From: Gp6-AA40 sp032156805
GTDB lineage: Bacteria > Acidobacteriota > Vicinamibacteria > Vicinamibacterales > UBA2999
Assembly: GCA_032156805.1 (NCBI GenBank)
Contig: JALDXQ010000291.1
Location: forward strand, 1 to 7,269
Reading direction: 5' to 3'
DNA: 7,269 nucleotides
Shown piece by piece: positions 7,194 through 7,269 of the stretch. The notes beneath the pieces are model-generated. The model saw nothing but the letters and a program-made list of their open reading frames with translations. It made no database searches and had not been told where the DNA came from. The position numbers were made by a program, and so were the translations under genes. Positions within the stretch are counted from its first letter, which is position 1, and each line of letters opens with the position of its first letter.

Positions 7194-7257
7194 GGCAGCC
7201 TGACCCAGCCAAGGGGCTCCGCCCTTGATATACCCGCGGAGCCCTCGGCTGGCTGCC
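7194..7257 (+). terminator. Long imperfect hairpin downstream of the regulator, probable terminator
   Basis: GGCAG (7194-7198) pairs with CTGCC (7253-7257). CCAGCC (7205-7210) pairs with GGCTGG (7247-7252). GGGCTCCGC (7214-7222) pairs with GCGGAGCCC (7236-7244). That is 20 Watson-Crick pairs around a 13-base loop, with a 6-base bulge at 7199-7204 and a small internal loop. The position just after the stop and the strength of the stem suggest transcript termination or 3'-end protection. There is no T-run after it (AGTATCTCTTCC follows), so it is not a classical intrinsic terminator. A competing 6-bp stem, CAAGGG (7210-7215) with CCCTTG (7222-7227), shares bases with the main one. It could also be a copy of a dispersed palindromic repeat. 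Confidence 0.5.
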
Positions 7258-7269
7258 AGTATCTCTTCC

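Overview
This GC-rich window looks like bacterial chromosome, most likely from an acidobacterium or a close relative. The main clue is the 1069-residue outer-membrane protein. It has the architecture (N-terminal carboxypeptidase-regulatory-like domain, plug, long beta-barrel) and signature phrases (LPLNGRNF, VNGMRNQSNNFLLDG, AEFGRSAGSIVNVVTRSG, FGGALGGPL) of the Oar-like TonB-dependent receptors that are greatly expanded in Acidobacteriota. The phylum assignment is inferred from this family resemblance, not proven.

Layout from left to right. Positions 1-150 are non-coding, with only weak inverted repeats, and lie downstream of a leftward operon. Positions 151-1377 (minus) encode a 12-helix MFS transporter resembling the oxalate/formate and monocarboxylate carriers. 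Positions 1378-4587 (minus) encode the TonB-dependent receptor. Its TAG stop is directly followed by the transporter's ATG, so the two are almost certainly one transcript and probably translationally coupled. A 73-bp divergent intergenic region (4588-4660) carries a 13-bp palindrome over a possible -10 box for the receptor operon. Positions 4661-7180 (plus) encode an 839-residue sigma-54-dependent activator with three GAF-like sensory modules, an AAA+ ATPase and a Fis-type helix-turn-helix. A long, strongly paired hairpin follows at 7194-7257.

The most economical reading is a self-contained uptake module. The receptor would bring a substrate across the outer membrane, the MFS carrier would move it (or a breakdown product) across the inner membrane, and the divergent GAF regulator would sense a small intracellular molecule and control the locus. 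The transporter subfamily and the FhlA-like regulator layout hint at a small carboxylate or similar organic compound, but the ligand cannot be read from the sequence. One puzzle is that no sigma-54 promoter with the near-invariant GG-N10-GC spacing was found by eye in or around the divergent gap. The regulator may therefore act elsewhere, or this operon may be controlled differently.

No tRNA, rRNA, CRISPR array, insertion sequence, toxin-antitoxin pair or phage gene was recognised. The numerous other long open frames are antisense or shifted shadows of the three GC-rich genes. The arrangement is coherent, but I see no strong sign of a wholly new class of system.
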